A stretch of 64,000 nucleotides of DNA from Streptomyces piniterrae (GTDB taxonomy: Bacteria; Actinomycetota; Actinomycetes; Streptomycetales; Streptomycetaceae). The stretch covers positions 682,001 through 746,000 of the forward strand of contig NZ_SUMB01000001.1 of the NCBI RefSeq assembly GCF_005048155.1. Reading direction: 5' to 3'. Position numbers and translations under genes: made by a program. The notes beneath the pieces were generated by a model. It worked only from the letters and a program-made list of their open reading frames with translations. It was not told where the DNA came from and ran no database searches. Each line of letters begins with the position of its first letter. Within the stretch, counting starts at the first letter, position 1. This document shows positions 44,090 to 52,877 of the stretch, piece after piece.

Positions 44090-44225
44090 CACTGACGGAT
44101 CCTCAGCCGGATCGCGGCGTCGGTGACCGTGCCGTGAAAGACGAACGCTCTCTTGCCGTACCGGTCGCCACAGTGCGGTAGCCCTTGAGCGCGTTGATGG
44201 TCCGCTCAACTTCGTTCAGCGGGTA
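44090..44225 (-). pseudogene. IS5-type transposase C-terminal fragment
   Basis: The minus strand reads LNEVERTINALKGYRTVATG in one frame and continues GKRAFVFHGTVTDAAIRLRI in another before a stop. This is the end of an IS5-family transposase with a frameshift. The following 44226-44659 holds no gene that I recognise. Confidence 0.65.
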
Positions 44226-44659
44226 CAGGGCGCCCGGTCAAAACCCGCAGGGCGACCGCCTCGGAGCATGGACAGCGGGCGGCATCCACCGGTTACTCGC
44301 TACCCTTGCCGCCCGGTGACGGGCCCCGGCGGCGTGCTGGTGGGCACGGCACACCGTGTCGCCCTTGTCCGGGCTGGAGTCCGCTTCGAACGCAGCCAGC
44401 TCGTCGAACGTCCCGAGACCCTCGCGGCGTGACCAACCTTGCTCAGGTCGAACCCGCCGTGTCCCTCGGCTCGTGACGGTACTTGATCTTGCGGTGGGAG
44501 ATCCTCATACGGTACGCGCGGGGAGGTGGGCTGACTCCCGCCGGGTTTGAGGCGGCTGCTGAAGCGGGCCGGGGGCGGGGCCGGATAAAGACGGTCCGCA
44601 CGCCTCAGGGACAGTAGAGACTGCGGGACAGTTCTCCCCAAGGTGATCAGGAGCGCCCA

Positions 44660-45034
44660 GTGGACGACATGGAATTCGGCGAAGCTCTGGAGACAGTCCT
44701 GCGGGATCTCCAGGCGCAGTGCGCGGTGCAGCCGGACGTACGCTCGGATGATCGGGACGGGATCGTGCTCTGGGCTCCGGACGGTTCAGGCCAGGGCGTG
44801 ACCCCCCATCCGGATGGCACCGCCGCAGAGCTGCTCGTGCACCTGGCAGATCAGGTCCAGGATTGGGCGGTGGAGGCACTATGGTCCGAAGGCGCATCGG
44901 CGGTCTGGCCACAGTGCCCGAAACACCCGGACACGCATCCGCTGACGGCGACAGTCCGCACGGACACGGCGGTGTGGGTATGCCCGAAGAGGGGAACGAC
45001 GGTGGCACGGATCGGGGAACTGCAGACCCAGTAG
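44660..45034 (+). CDS. Small conserved hypothetical protein (124 aa)
   Basis: Soluble protein of 124 residues starting at GTG 44660 behind CAGGAG. It has an N-terminal acidic helix (EFGEALETVLRDLQAQCAVQ), a middle helix LVHLADQVQDWAVEALW and a C-terminal part PQCPKHPDTHPLTATV with WVCPKRGTTVARIGEL. The CPKH...CPK pair suggests a degenerate zinc ribbon. I recognise the pattern from Streptomyces hypothetical proteins without function. A strong terminator follows. Confidence 0.75.
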   Translation: MDDMEFGEALETVLRDLQAQCAVQPDVRSDDRDGIVLWAPDGSGQGVTPHPDGTAAELLVHLADQVQDWAVEALWSEGASAVWPQCPKHPDTHPLTATVRTDTAVWVCPKRGTTVARIGELQTQ

Positions 45035-45058
45035 AGCGGGCGGGTCTGCGGCCAGCGA

Positions 45059-45097
45059 CAACCGGGGCCAGCTGTGCAGCGGCTCTGGCCCCGGTTG
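45059..45097. terminator. Bidirectional hairpin terminator
   Basis: Arms caaccggggccag (45059-45071) and ctggccccggttg (45085-45097) pair over thirteen bases. It separates the convergent genes at 44660 and 45182. Confidence 0.85.
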
Positions 45098-45181
45098 CCG
45101 TATGTGGGTGGCGTCGCTCAGCCCGAACCGGGCACGGGCATCTGCTTGACGCCATTACGCACCGCATTCCGAAACGATCAG

Positions 45182-46150
45182 TTAGGACTGGGCGGTTCCG
45201 AGGGCGTTGCGCAGGAACGCCGTTGCCTGGTCGATGGCTCCGCGGGCGGCTTTGGACTGGCTCAGTGAGTTGAGCAGCATGAAGTCGTGGACCGTGCCGT
45301 CGTAGCGCACCGTGGTCACCGGAACGTCGGCTGCTCGGAGCTTGGCGGCGTATGCCTCGCCCTCATCGCGCAGCACGTCGGCCTCGTCGACGATCAGCAA
45401 GGCGGGCGGCAGGCCGGAGAGCTGCTCGATGGTGGCGTGGTGGGGAGACGCGGTGATCTCCGCGCGTTGGTTCGGGTCGGTCGTGTAGGCGTCCCAGAAC
45501 CATTCCATCAGCTTGCGGCTCAGGTAGTAGCCGGTGGCGAATTGGTCGTAGGAACCGGTGTTCATGGCCGCATCCGTGACCGGGTAGTACATCGACTGCT
45601 GTACGAACGTGACGTCGCCGCGCTCCTTGGCCATGAGGGCGAGTGTGGCGGTCATGTTCCCGCCGACCGATTCCCCGGCCACTGCCATGCGCTGTGCATC
45701 CAGACCTTTGGACGCCCCTTCGCGGACGATCCATTGCGCGGTGGCGTAGCCCTGCTCGATGGCGACCGGATAGTGCGCCTCGGGCGACGGCGTGTACTCC
45801 ACGAAGGCCACTGCCGCACGTGCGTCGACCGCCAACTCGCGGACCAGGCGGTCGTGAGTACCGGCGTTGCCAAGCACCCAGCCACCGCCGTGCATGTACA
45901 ACACGACGGGCAGCGTTCCGGTGGCACCCTGCGGCTTGACGATGCGTACCCGTACATCGCCCACTGCCGCCGGGACGGTGACCCACTCCTCGTCGACCGG
46001 CAGCTTGTCGACCGGCGCGGCCTGGAGGTCGTCGAGCACCTTGCGGGCTGCGGTCGGATCCAGCTCGTACAGGAAAGGATGGTGCGAGGTTGCGTCAGCG
46101 AGCTCCTGTGCCTCGGGCTCGAGGACAATTGAGGCGGCTTGGCCAGCCAT
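45182..46150 (-). CDS. HSL-family alpha/beta hydrolase (esterase)
   Basis: Protein of 322 residues. The HSL signature HGGGWVLGN, the nucleophile motif VAGESVGGNMTA, the Asp in VDEADVLRDEGEAYA and the His in TVHDFMLLN are all present, so it should be an active carboxylesterase or lipase on small esters. There is no signal peptide. Its product may share a stress-related regulon with the cupin and NmrA-like genes upstream on the same strand, 160 bases apart. Confidence 0.9.
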   Translation of the reverse strand: MAGQAASIVLEPEAQELADATSHHPFLYELDPTAARKVLDDLQAAPVDKLPVDEEWVTVPAAVGDVRVRIVKPQGATGTLPVVLYMHGGGWVLGNAGTHDRLVRELAVDARAAVAFVEYTPSPEAHYPVAIEQGYATAQWIVREGASKGLDAQRMAVAGESVGGNMTATLALMAKERGDVTFVQQSMYYPVTDAAMNTGSYDQFATGYYLSRKLMEWFWDAYTTDPNQRAEITASPHHATIEQLSGLPPALLIVDEADVLRDEGEAYAAKLRAADVPVTTVRYDGTVHDFMLLNSLSQSKAARGAIDQATAFLRNALGTAQS

Positions 46151-46310
46151 GAAAACGCTCTGCGGTCCCCGCAGACGGCGCCGCTCACGTGGAAGGGACG
46201 TGCACGCGTTGCCATTTCACCCACACGAGCGGAAAGCCACATGCTCACGCCGGGGTGCTGGGGCGACGCCCCACAGCTCATCGCGGTCAGTATCGGCTGT
46301 CAGTGGTGGG

Positions 46311-46754
46311 TCAGGCGCCTGGGCGGGGAGCTCGTCGGTGCCGGCGCCGGGCCGGCTCGTCGTCGACCAGGATGAGCATGGGCTGGCCTGGCGTGCACAT
46401 CATGGTGACGAGGAAGCGGCTGGGGGAGTCCGTCCGGTTTTTTCCGTCCTGGTAATGGATGACATCGCCGTCCGGCTCCCAGAACGTCTCCCCGGCCTTG
46501 ATCACCCGCTCCGGCTCACCTTCCAGCTCGAAGAGCATCTCCCCCTCCAGCATGTAGCCGAAGGCAGGTCCTGAGCGCCGGTGCGGAGGGGCGCCGGGAT
46601 CGCCGGGAAGGTACGGGATGAGTACCGTCATCGCCTCCGCCCCCTCCGGAACCAACGGCGGTTTCGCCGACTGCACCACGGTGAGCGCCGTCTACCATGC
46701 CTCCGAGCGCGGTTGGCTCCCGGCGCTGCCTGCCGCCTGTTCGTTGTTCGACAT
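46311..46754 (-). pseudogene. Cupin-domain protein interrupted by an in-frame amber codon
   Basis: From the ATG at 46754 (behind CTGGAG) the frame reads MSNNEQAAGSAGSQPRSEAW, then TAG, then TALTVVQSAKPPLVPEGAEA and on through a cupin: PHRRSGPAFGYMLEGEMLFE, and EPDGDVIHYQDG. The TAG is in the same frame, so a single base change explains it. Re-initiation at GTG 46679 could still give a 122-residue cupin with both cupin motifs. Cupins bind a metal; the substrate is unknown. The stop of the NmrA-like gene lies 30 bases upstream. Confidence 0.7.
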
Positions 46755-46784
46755 GGCGAGGTCTCCAGTGCTGGGCCGGCCGGG

Positions 46785-47516
46785 TCAGGTGAGCCAGTCG
46801 GTGTAGTGGGTGGGGGCGATGCGCGCGTCGCCATGGGTGGTGAGCACATCGCCGTCGACGGCGGCGAACATGCCGGCGGTGTCGTCGGTGACGACCGTGC
46901 GGCCGTCGGGTCGGGCGTTCAGGGTCATCCGGCCGAGTTCGTCGAGGGGATGGACGTCGGGCCCGCCGACGTTGAGGGTTGCGTTCAGAGGGCTGCCGGC
47001 GGCGACTTCGGCGACGGTGTCGGAGACGTCCTGGGCGGCGATCGGCTGGATCGGGGTGGTGGGCAGGCGGACGGTGTCTCCCTCGGTGGTCATGGACATG
47101 ATGGCGTCGATGAACTCCATGAACTGGGTGGCGCGGACAATCGAATAGGGAATCGGTCCGGCCTTGAGGATGTCTTCCTGCAAGGCTTTGGCGCGGTAGT
47201 AGGCGAGGTCGGGTACCTGGTCAGTGCCGACGATCGAGAGGATGACGAAGTGCCCCACCCCGGCCTTTTGGCCGGCTGCCAGGAGGTTGTCCATCGAGGT
47301 CTGGAAGAAGGCGGGAGAGGCATCGTCGAAGGTCGGGGAATTCGTCAGATTGACGACGCTGTCGGCTCCGGCCACTGCCTCCTCCACGCCCTGGCCGGTG
47401 ATCACGTCGACACCCGTGGACGGCGAGTGCGGCACGGCCTCGTGCCCGGCGGCGTTCAGCTTCTTCACGACTTGCGACCCGATCCGACCGGTACCGCCGA
47501 TGACTGCGAACTTCAT
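46785..47516 (-). CDS. NmrA-like SDR oxidoreductase
   Basis: Protein of 243 residues of the atypical SDR type. The cofactor motif MKFAVIGGTGRIGSQVVKKL is at the start; DSVVNLTNSPTF, GHFVILSIVGTD and YSIVRATQFMEF follow, as in NAD(P)H-binding quinone-reductase or NmrA proteins. The usual catalytic YxxxK is seen as YYRAKALQE. It is upstream of the broken cupin on the same strand and probably co-transcribed with it. Confidence 0.88.
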   Translation of the reverse strand: MKFAVIGGTGRIGSQVVKKLNAAGHEAVPHSPSTGVDVITGQGVEEAVAGADSVVNLTNSPTFDDASPAFFQTSMDNLLAAGQKAGVGHFVILSIVGTDQVPDLAYYRAKALQEDILKAGPIPYSIVRATQFMEFIDAIMSMTTEGDTVRLPTTPIQPIAAQDVSDTVAEVAAGSPLNATLNVGGPDVHPLDELGRMTLNARPDGRTVVTDDTAGMFAAVDGDVLTTHGDARIAPTHYTDWLT

Positions 47517-47738
47517 GGGTCACCTTTCGTCGCGCATCGATAGGTCATGCGTCCAGATTGCGGCGATACAGTGCACGGCGCACGCTGGCCTGTACGCTCA
47601 TGGGTTTTGCCGGTGGCGCTGCGTGCTCACGGCATCGCTGATGGCAATCGACGCAAGGACCATGCCTGGCAACGCTGGTGGTTACTGCGACCCCTTCTAG
47701 GACCGGCTAAGAACATCCGGTGACGGGAGGGGCGGTTG

Positions 47739-47946
47739 ATGGCAACGCGGGTGTTCTCCGACGAGGAGTTGGAGGCCTGCGCTCGTTCCCGGCGATCGGC
47801 AAGGACGAGCTGATCCGCTACTTCACGCTCACCCCGCCTGACGAGTTCACGCTGGCCTCGGCTGACGAGGCGTTCTTACGGAAGTTCCTGCGCCCGCAGA
47901 CGGTTCTCGGCGCCGCAGTGCACTTGTGCACGCTGCCGTGGCTGGG
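47739..47946 (+). pseudogene. Tn3-family transposase N-terminal fragment
   Basis: From ATG 47739 MATRVFSDEELE continues after a frameshift as LRSFPAIGKDELIRYFTLTP, EAFLRKFLRPQTVLGAAVHL and CTLPWLG. This is the DUF4158 start of a Tn3-family transposase. The remaining 900 residues are missing. Confidence 0.75.
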
Positions 47947-48110
47947 CGTAGGTCCTGACTCGCGCGTGGCTCAGGTCTCTGTATGCAGTCCCCACCAACT
48001 CCTCGAAGGTGTTCGGGGCCACCGTCGGGAAGGTGGTCTTCAGGCGTGCCGTCACCTCTTGGAGGGCGACTCGCTCAGCCTGCTGAGTACCTATCGCGCC
48101 GATCTGCCGA
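47947..48110 (-). pseudogene. Three-helix-bundle dimerisation domain fragment
   Basis: One minus-strand frame reads TQQAERVALQEVTARLKTTF then PTVAPNTFEELVGTAYRDLS and HARVRTY, the pattern of a short Streptomyces domain annotated as a three-helix-bundle dimerisation domain. Its start codon and C-terminal helix are missing, the latter cut by the Tn3 remnant. Confidence 0.5.
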
Positions 48111-48238
48111 CCCGGCCAAACTCACGCTCATGAACCTGCCGAACCCGGTGTGACTCCCTACCGGCGAAGGACGCGCATACGCGAAGTGGTCCACGCCTGA
48201 TCCCGCAGAGATGTTGAACTTACTGAAATTGGACCCGT

Positions 48239-48277
48239 GATGTCGGGGATGGTGCTCCTGCGGCCGTCGCCGACATC
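48239..48277. terminator. Possible terminator of the esterase gene
   Basis: Arms gatgtcgg (48239-48246) and ccgacatc (48270-48277) pair perfectly; the loop is long (23 bases). It follows the stop of the 48302 gene on the minus strand. Confidence 0.4.
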
Positions 48278-48301
48278 ACCTGGAGGCCGCCGGGGTCGGT
48301 G

Positions 48302-49231
48302 TCACTGGACCGGTTCGAGACGGTCGGCCCCCGGGCGCCCGGCGGTCAGGTGGGCGGTGAGGAAGCGGGCGGCGCGGTCGAGTGCGGCGTCCGCCTCGTA
48401 GAGGCGGCCGTAGTGGTGCTGGAAGACGTGGGGGAGGCCGGGGCCGACTTCGAGCGTGACCTCGACGCCGTCGGCGCCCGCGCGGCCGGCCAGCCGGACA
48501 GCGTCGTCGAGGAGCACCTCGTTCGCCCCGACCTGCACGAGGAGTGGGGGCAGCCCGGTGAGGTCGGCGAACACCGGACTGGCCAGGGGATGCGCCCTGT
48601 CGCCTGCGCCGACGTAGAGATCGGCGTAGGCGCGCACGTCGGCCGCTGTGAAAATGGGGTCGGCGCTCTCCTTGGAACGGATGCTTCCTCCAGCGAGGGT
48701 GAGGTCGACCCAGGGGGAGAAGACGACCACGGCGGCTGGTTGCGGAAGCCCTGCCTCCCGGGCGGCGAGCAGCGTGGCGATGCCCAATCCGCCACCGGCG
48801 GAGTCACCGGCCATGACGAGGTCCCGTGGGTCGGTGCCCGACGCCAGCAGCTCGCGGTAGGCCGCGAGCCCGTCGTCGACAGCCGCGGGGAAAGGGTGCT
48901 CGGGCGCCAGCCGGTAATCCACCGACGTCGCGTGCAGCCCGGCGCGGCGGGCCAGTTCACCTACCAGCCCTGCGTGGGTGTCCGGTGAGCCGATGACGTA
49001 GCCGCCGCCGTGCAGGTAGAGCAGTCGGCCGCGGCCGGAGGCTTCGGCCGGCTCCAGCTCCAGGGTCGGCCGCCCGCCCAGGACGGTCCTGCGGGTGACC
49101 ACGCCCTCCGGTGCGGGGCGGGCGACAGCCGCCGTGAAACCGCTGCGCTGCTCCTCGGGAGTGGGCCGCATCTCGCTGCGAGGGGCGGAACGGAGTATGG
49201 CGTCCAGTGCGTCGCGCTGCTGTCGGGACAT
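48302..49231 (-). CDS. HSL-family alpha/beta hydrolase (second esterase)
   Basis: Protein of 309 residues from the ATG at 49231. It shows HGGGYVIGS, the nucleophile motif AGDSAGGGLGIATL, the Asp in VQVGANEVLLDDA region and His in LPHVFQHHYG. The start LDAILRSAPRSEMRPTPEEQ is usual for bacterial HSL esterases. It is divergent from a MarR gene with three palindromes between, so it is probably a MarR-repressed esterase responding to an ester or phenolic ligand. Paralogous in family to the 45182 enzyme but clearly different in sequence. Confidence 0.9.
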   Translation of the reverse strand: MSRQQRDALDAILRSAPRSEMRPTPEEQRSGFTAAVARPAPEGVVTRRTVLGGRPTLELEPAEASGRGRLLYLHGGGYVIGSPDTHAGLVGELARRAGLHATSVDYRLAPEHPFPAAVDDGLAAYRELLASGTDPRDLVMAGDSAGGGLGIATLLAAREAGLPQPAAVVVFSPWVDLTLAGGSIRSKESADPIFTAADVRAYADLYVGAGDRAHPLASPVFADLTGLPPLLVQVGANEVLLDDAVRLAGRAGADGVEVTLEVGPGLPHVFQHHYGRLYEADAALDRAARFLTAHLTAGRPGADRLEPVQ

Positions 49232-49261
49232 GCGGGGCCTCCATGGGTCGGGGTGCGAGGA

Positions 49262-49325
49262 TGGATTCCTTGGAATCCACCTGCCTGACCCCAACCAGAT
49301 TCCAAGGAAGATAATTCCTGGGAAT
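49262..49325. promoter_or_regulatory. Three TTCC-N2-GGAA palindromes between esterase and marR genes
   Basis: tggattcc-tt-ggaatcca (49262-49279, perfect 18 bp), ttcc-aa-ggaa (49300-49309) and attcc-tg-ggaat (49314-49325) share TTCC/GGAA arms and a two-base spacer. They cover the space before the marR start and upstream of the esterase start. Confidence 0.8.
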
Positions 49326-49341
49326 CTACTGAAAGGTTAAT

Positions 49342-49788
49342 GTGAGCCACATCACCCCGATCTTCAGCGATCTGGTCCGCGTCGAGACCCGGCTCTACAA
49401 CGCGGTGAGCGCCCGGTTGCGCGCCGAACAAGGGCTGGGGCTGGGACAGTTCGAGCTTTTGGAGATCATCGACCGCGTGCCGGGGTGCCGCGTGCTCGAC
49501 ATCGTCGGCGAACTGGCGATCACCGTGGGGGCCGTCAGCAAGGCGGTCGACCGGCTGGTGGCTGCGGGCTGGTGCAGGCGGGTCGCGCACCCCCAGGACC
49601 GGCGCTCGTCCGTCCTCCGCCTCACATCCGCGGGTGAGGAGCAGTTGTCCGCTTCCCGCCCCATTCTCGAAAGCGAGCTCATCTCACTGACCGCGGCGGT
49701 CCCCCCTGACGACCTGGCCCGCGTCGCCTCCACCTTGGCCACCCTTCGCGCAGCCCTCGAGGCGGGCTCCCACGGCCGGCCGGGATGA
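49342..49788 (+). CDS. MarR-family transcriptional regulator (second)
   Basis: Protein of 148 residues. The winged helix is seen as FELLEIIDRVPGCRVLDIVG, ITVGAVSKAVDRLVAAGWCR and the wing RVAHPQDRRSSVLRLTSAGE. The GTG at 49342 follows GAAAGG. It is divergent from the esterase gene and next to three matching palindromes, which gives a self-contained repressor-esterase pair. Ligand unknown. Confidence 0.9.
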   Translation: MSHITPIFSDLVRVETRLYNAVSARLRAEQGLGLGQFELLEIIDRVPGCRVLDIVGELAITVGAVSKAVDRLVAAGWCRRVAHPQDRRSSVLRLTSAGEEQLSASRPILESELISLTAAVPPDDLARVASTLATLRAALEAGSHGRPG

Positions 49789-50147
49789 GGGGACGCGACC
49801 CGCGAATGGCATCCGAGCTCCCAGAGTTGAGTGACGCTGCTTGGCCCGGCAAGGCCGACATCACGAATTCAATTTCAGTAGCCACTGAAAAACTTCACTT
49901 GCCAGTGATGTGATGATTCGGCCGTTCGAGAGGCTGCGAGCACTCGGTCGTGGATGATGGACGGCGACTTGGTGGTTCGACTGAAGCGCAACACACGGCA
50001 GGGGACGGCCCGCGCTTTTCTTCGTGGACGGTGCGGTGGGCGAGTAAGGGCCTTCGCAACGGATGAAAGCTGTAAGCCGTGCAGAGTCCCGGGCCTGGTG
50101 AGAACGGGCTCGGGCTGTGTGCGCGGATGCTGACGTGGTGAGGCTGA
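49789..50147. other. Intergenic region without recognised gene
   Basis: No reading frame here shows a protein pattern that I recognise, and no strong hairpin was found. Confidence 0.5.
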
Positions 50148-50456
50148 TCAGGAACCTGCGCCGGGCAGCTTCTGCGACAGTTCGATCATGTTGCCCCACG
50201 GGTCTCGGAAGAACGCCAGTCGTCGGCTGATGTCCTCGATCTCGAAGGGTTCACCGATAAGGTCGACGCCACGCTTGGCGAGTTCGGCGCGTGCTTCGTC
50301 GACATCGTCGACGTGGACGCACATGTGCTGGTAGAGGTACGCGAGCTTCAGCTCACCGTAGGGCCATTCCTGGAGCACTCGGAAGTCCAGCTTCTCCGTG
50401 TACCAGGCCTTTCGCCGTGTCGTAGTCGGGAACGCGGATACCAACATGGTGACCAC
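50148..50456 (-). pseudogene. VOC (glyoxalase) protein with internal deletion
   Basis: The frame reads KAWYTEKLDFRVLQEWPYGE then LKLAYLYQ directly into HMCVHVDDVDEARAELAKRG and FFRDPWGNMIELSQKL. VOC proteins have about 25 more residues between LAYL and the second metal-binding His, and the first strand before KAWYTEK is out of frame (PDYDTAK in another frame). The gene is therefore both deleted and frameshifted, and starts exactly where an IS5-type fragment begins. Confidence 0.65.
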
Positions 50457-50646
50457 TGACCCGTCCGACCGTCACCCGTGCCATTCACGAGATCCGGCCA
50501 CTGCTTGCCGCCCGAGGCTTCGCCGTCCCCGGCCGACCTGGCATCCGCCTGCGCACCTTGGCCGATGTCTTCGCCTACGCCCAGGCCGAAGGCATCGACC
50601 TGCGGATCGACGGCACCGAGACACAGGTCCGCCGCCCGAGGGTTGG
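50456..50646 (+). pseudogene. IS5-type transposase N-terminal fragment
   Basis: LTRPTVTRAIHEIRPLLAAR, GFAVPGRPGIRLRTLADVFA and IDLRIDGTETQVRRPR form the helix-turn-helix start of an IS5-family transposase. It ends abruptly near 50646. Confidence 0.7.
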
Positions 50647-50705
50647 AGGAATAGTCAATAGTTGTGGTTCGAGCTTCCGCGCGGATCCGGGATATCAACC
50701 GGTGT

Positions 50706-51597
50706 CTATGGGCGTTGTGATGGGACTGGTGGGAGCGTGGGCCAGCGAGCGAGCATTCGTTGGCGCATATCCGTGCTGAGCCGGCTCAGGCCGCTCAGGT
50801 CGGCGCGGTCGGCAGTCATCTGGCCGACGACACCGAGCCGGTGGACGAGCCGTTGCCGGGCGGTCGCGGTGCCCCACTTCCAGTCCCGGTCCGGGATCCG
50901 GGCCAGGTGGTCAGTGGTTCCGCGGCGGGCCCTCTCGACCAGCGCGTCGCCTCGTAGCAGCCAGCCGGCGCACGCGTCGGCGAGATCGTCGTGGAGTTCG
51001 GTGCCGGTCGCGGTGCGCCATGCCGTGCGGTAGGCGGTCTCCGCCCGGTCCAGCAGCGGAGCGGGTGCCGCAGTGACACACCAGCGCGTCGGGAAGCCGA
51101 TGCGCAGGTAGGCGAGCTCCACCAGTCCGCTGCCCAATGACGACTGTTCGAAGTCGATGAACCTGATCCCGCTGGTGGTGTGCAGGTCATTGCCGGGACA
51201 CGGACCCCCGTGGAGAAGGGCATGCCCCGATGCCTGGCCAAGCCGGTGCACGAGGTCATCGAGCTCGCCGGACACGCCAGGCGCGACGGGGACCCCAAGA
51301 GCCTCGGCCAGCCTGAGGAAGGATTCGACGTCGGCCTCGTCCGGGCCCAGCCAGCGGCGAAGTACTCCGACGTCCTCCGGGCCGGCAGTGGCATGCAGCC
51401 GGGCCAGGCCCGCCGCGTAGTCGACGATCCAGTCGCTGGACGGGCGTTGGTGGTCCAGATGCTCCAAGACCAGCACCCGCTCGCTGGGATCGGTGCTCAG
51501 CAGTGCGGGCACCACGGGCGCGTCAGCCCGTGGCGGCGAGCCGCAGCGCGGCCACCTCGCGGGCGTACCGCTCCTCTGCTGGGGGGGAGGGCCGGGT
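50706..51597 (-). pseudogene. Aminoglycoside-phosphotransferase-like protein, truncated and mutated
   Basis: The main frame (50706-51515) matches the C-terminal lobe of APH/choline-kinase-like enzymes: RVLVLEHLDHQRPSSDWIVD, ALLHGGPCPGNDLHT and GIRFIDFEQSSLGSGLVELA. The Brenner motif HGDxxxxN has Gly for the catalytic Asp (HGGPCPGN). Upstream, AEERYAREVAALRLAAT is in another frame; removing one G near 51535 would give ATADAPVVPALLS and restore the reading. The ATP-binding N-terminus is absent beyond 51597. The gene is dead by three independent changes. Confidence 0.75.
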
Positions 51598-51620
51598 GAC
51601 CCGGCCCTCCTACCCGGCTG

Positions 51621-52877
51621 TTACGACCAGCCCTGCTTCACCTCGGCGGGGGCGGTGTTCCAGTTCTTGGGTATGAACGTGATGACGTAGGTTCCGCGGT
51701 CGAAATCCGCGTACCCGGCAGACCAGTTCCGGAACTTGCTCTCGTATACGTTCATGGGGCCCAGGGCGCTGTTGGGCGCGTGATAGTGGTTGGCGTGGGT
51801 CCAAATGGTTTTGTCGGCATCCGCTTCCGTCTGAGCCCCGAACCAGCCGTAGTCGAAATTGACCCAACTTTCGCCGGGGTGGGCGGGACTGCGCGGAATA
51901 TTCCTGTCCTTCGACATGTCGACCAGTCCTGTGCCCTGGTCGGGGCGGAAGGCATCCGGGTCGCCGTACTTTCTCTTGTCAGAGGAGCCCCGCTGGTCCT
52001 GCCCGCTCCAGAAGTGTTTCGAGTAGATCACCGCCTTCATCTTGGATGGGTCGTAGTTGCCTCCATCCCTTTCCTTGAAGGACGGCGTATTCCTCAGTGC
52101 CGAGTAGAAGTTCGAGCGACTGTCCTCGTAGCGCAGAGCGTCATTTTTGTTCGCGAGCTCCGTCTTGAGGTTGTCGATGTAAGTCCCTTCGTCGTGCGCA
52201 TTATCCAGGGCCTTGTTCATGACGGACGCCACATCACGCGCCCGCTTGAAACCCTTCCCCTCGTCGAAACTGTCCTTGACGATGCGTCCCTCAAACTCGG
52301 CTTGCGTCTCGTTGGGGCGTGGTCTGCTGTTTTCCAGGTTACTCTTGTACTTGTTCTCGTCGAAGAACGCGAACGCCAATTTGTTCGTCGGGTAGGGGCC
52401 CGAATTGACCCAGGTGATGCCGACGCAGCCGTAGGACAGCTTTTCTCGCTGCTCTTCGGTCATTTGCTGTTGGTTGCCGTCGCGTTGACTGTAGACCTGC
52501 TGCCACTTGCGTATGTAGTTGTTGACGACCGTAGTGGCCCTACCTCCGTAGGCCCGGTACGCGTCAGGCATCCGGTTGAGCGGCTCGGCGGTAGGGGTCA
52601 CCCTCTCGTCGACAGCGTCGGGGGCCCGGAAGAGCGTACTGGCGCTCGGCGGCAATTCCGCCAGAGAATTGCCGGGTTGACCCGCAGTCAGGGCTCTTTT
52701 GTTGAGTGCGTTGATGTTCTTGACGTCCTCCGCCGTCAGGCCGTGCGTTTCGGCGTAGGACCCTTCCCTTTCCCCGTCGCCGCCGCTGGCGGCATGGCTG
52801 ACCGACGGCATGATTCCAGCGGTGCATATCGCCGCACTCACAGTGGCGAAGGCGAGTAAACTCCGACGTTTGTTCAT
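51621..52877 (-). CDS. Microbial transglutaminase precursor (EC 2.3.2.13)
   Basis: Pre-pro enzyme of 418 residues closely resembling the Streptomyces mobaraensis transglutaminase, which cross-links Gln and Lys side chains of proteins without calcium. Signal peptide is about 1-29 (LLAFATVSAAICTAGIMPSV), the pro-region about 30-88 (LTAEDVKNINALNKRALTAG), and the mature part starts near DAVDERVTP. The triad is Cys151 (SYGCVGITW), Asp342 (NFDYGWFG) and His361 (IWTHANHYH), with the same Cys-Asp and Asp-His spacing as the known enzyme. The ATG at 52877 has AGGGAG upstream. It is secreted as a zymogen and activated by extracellular proteases. The gene is somewhat less GC-rich than its surroundings. 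Confidence 0.96.
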   Translation of the reverse strand: MNKRRSLLAFATVSAAICTAGIMPSVSHAASGGDGEREGSYAETHGLTAEDVKNINALNKRALTAGQPGNSLAELPPSASTLFRAPDAVDERVTPTAEPLNRMPDAYRAYGGRATTVVNNYIRKWQQVYSQRDGNQQQMTEEQREKLSYGCVGITWVNSGPYPTNKLAFAFFDENKYKSNLENSRPRPNETQAEFEGRIVKDSFDEGKGFKRARDVASVMNKALDNAHDEGTYIDNLKTELANKNDALRYEDSRSNFYSALRNTPSFKERDGGNYDPSKMKAVIYSKHFWSGQDQRGSSDKRKYGDPDAFRPDQGTGLVDMSKDRNIPRSPAHPGESWVNFDYGWFGAQTEADADKTIWTHANHYHAPNSALGPMNVYESKFRNWSAGYADFDRGTYVITFIPKNWNTAPAEVKQGWS

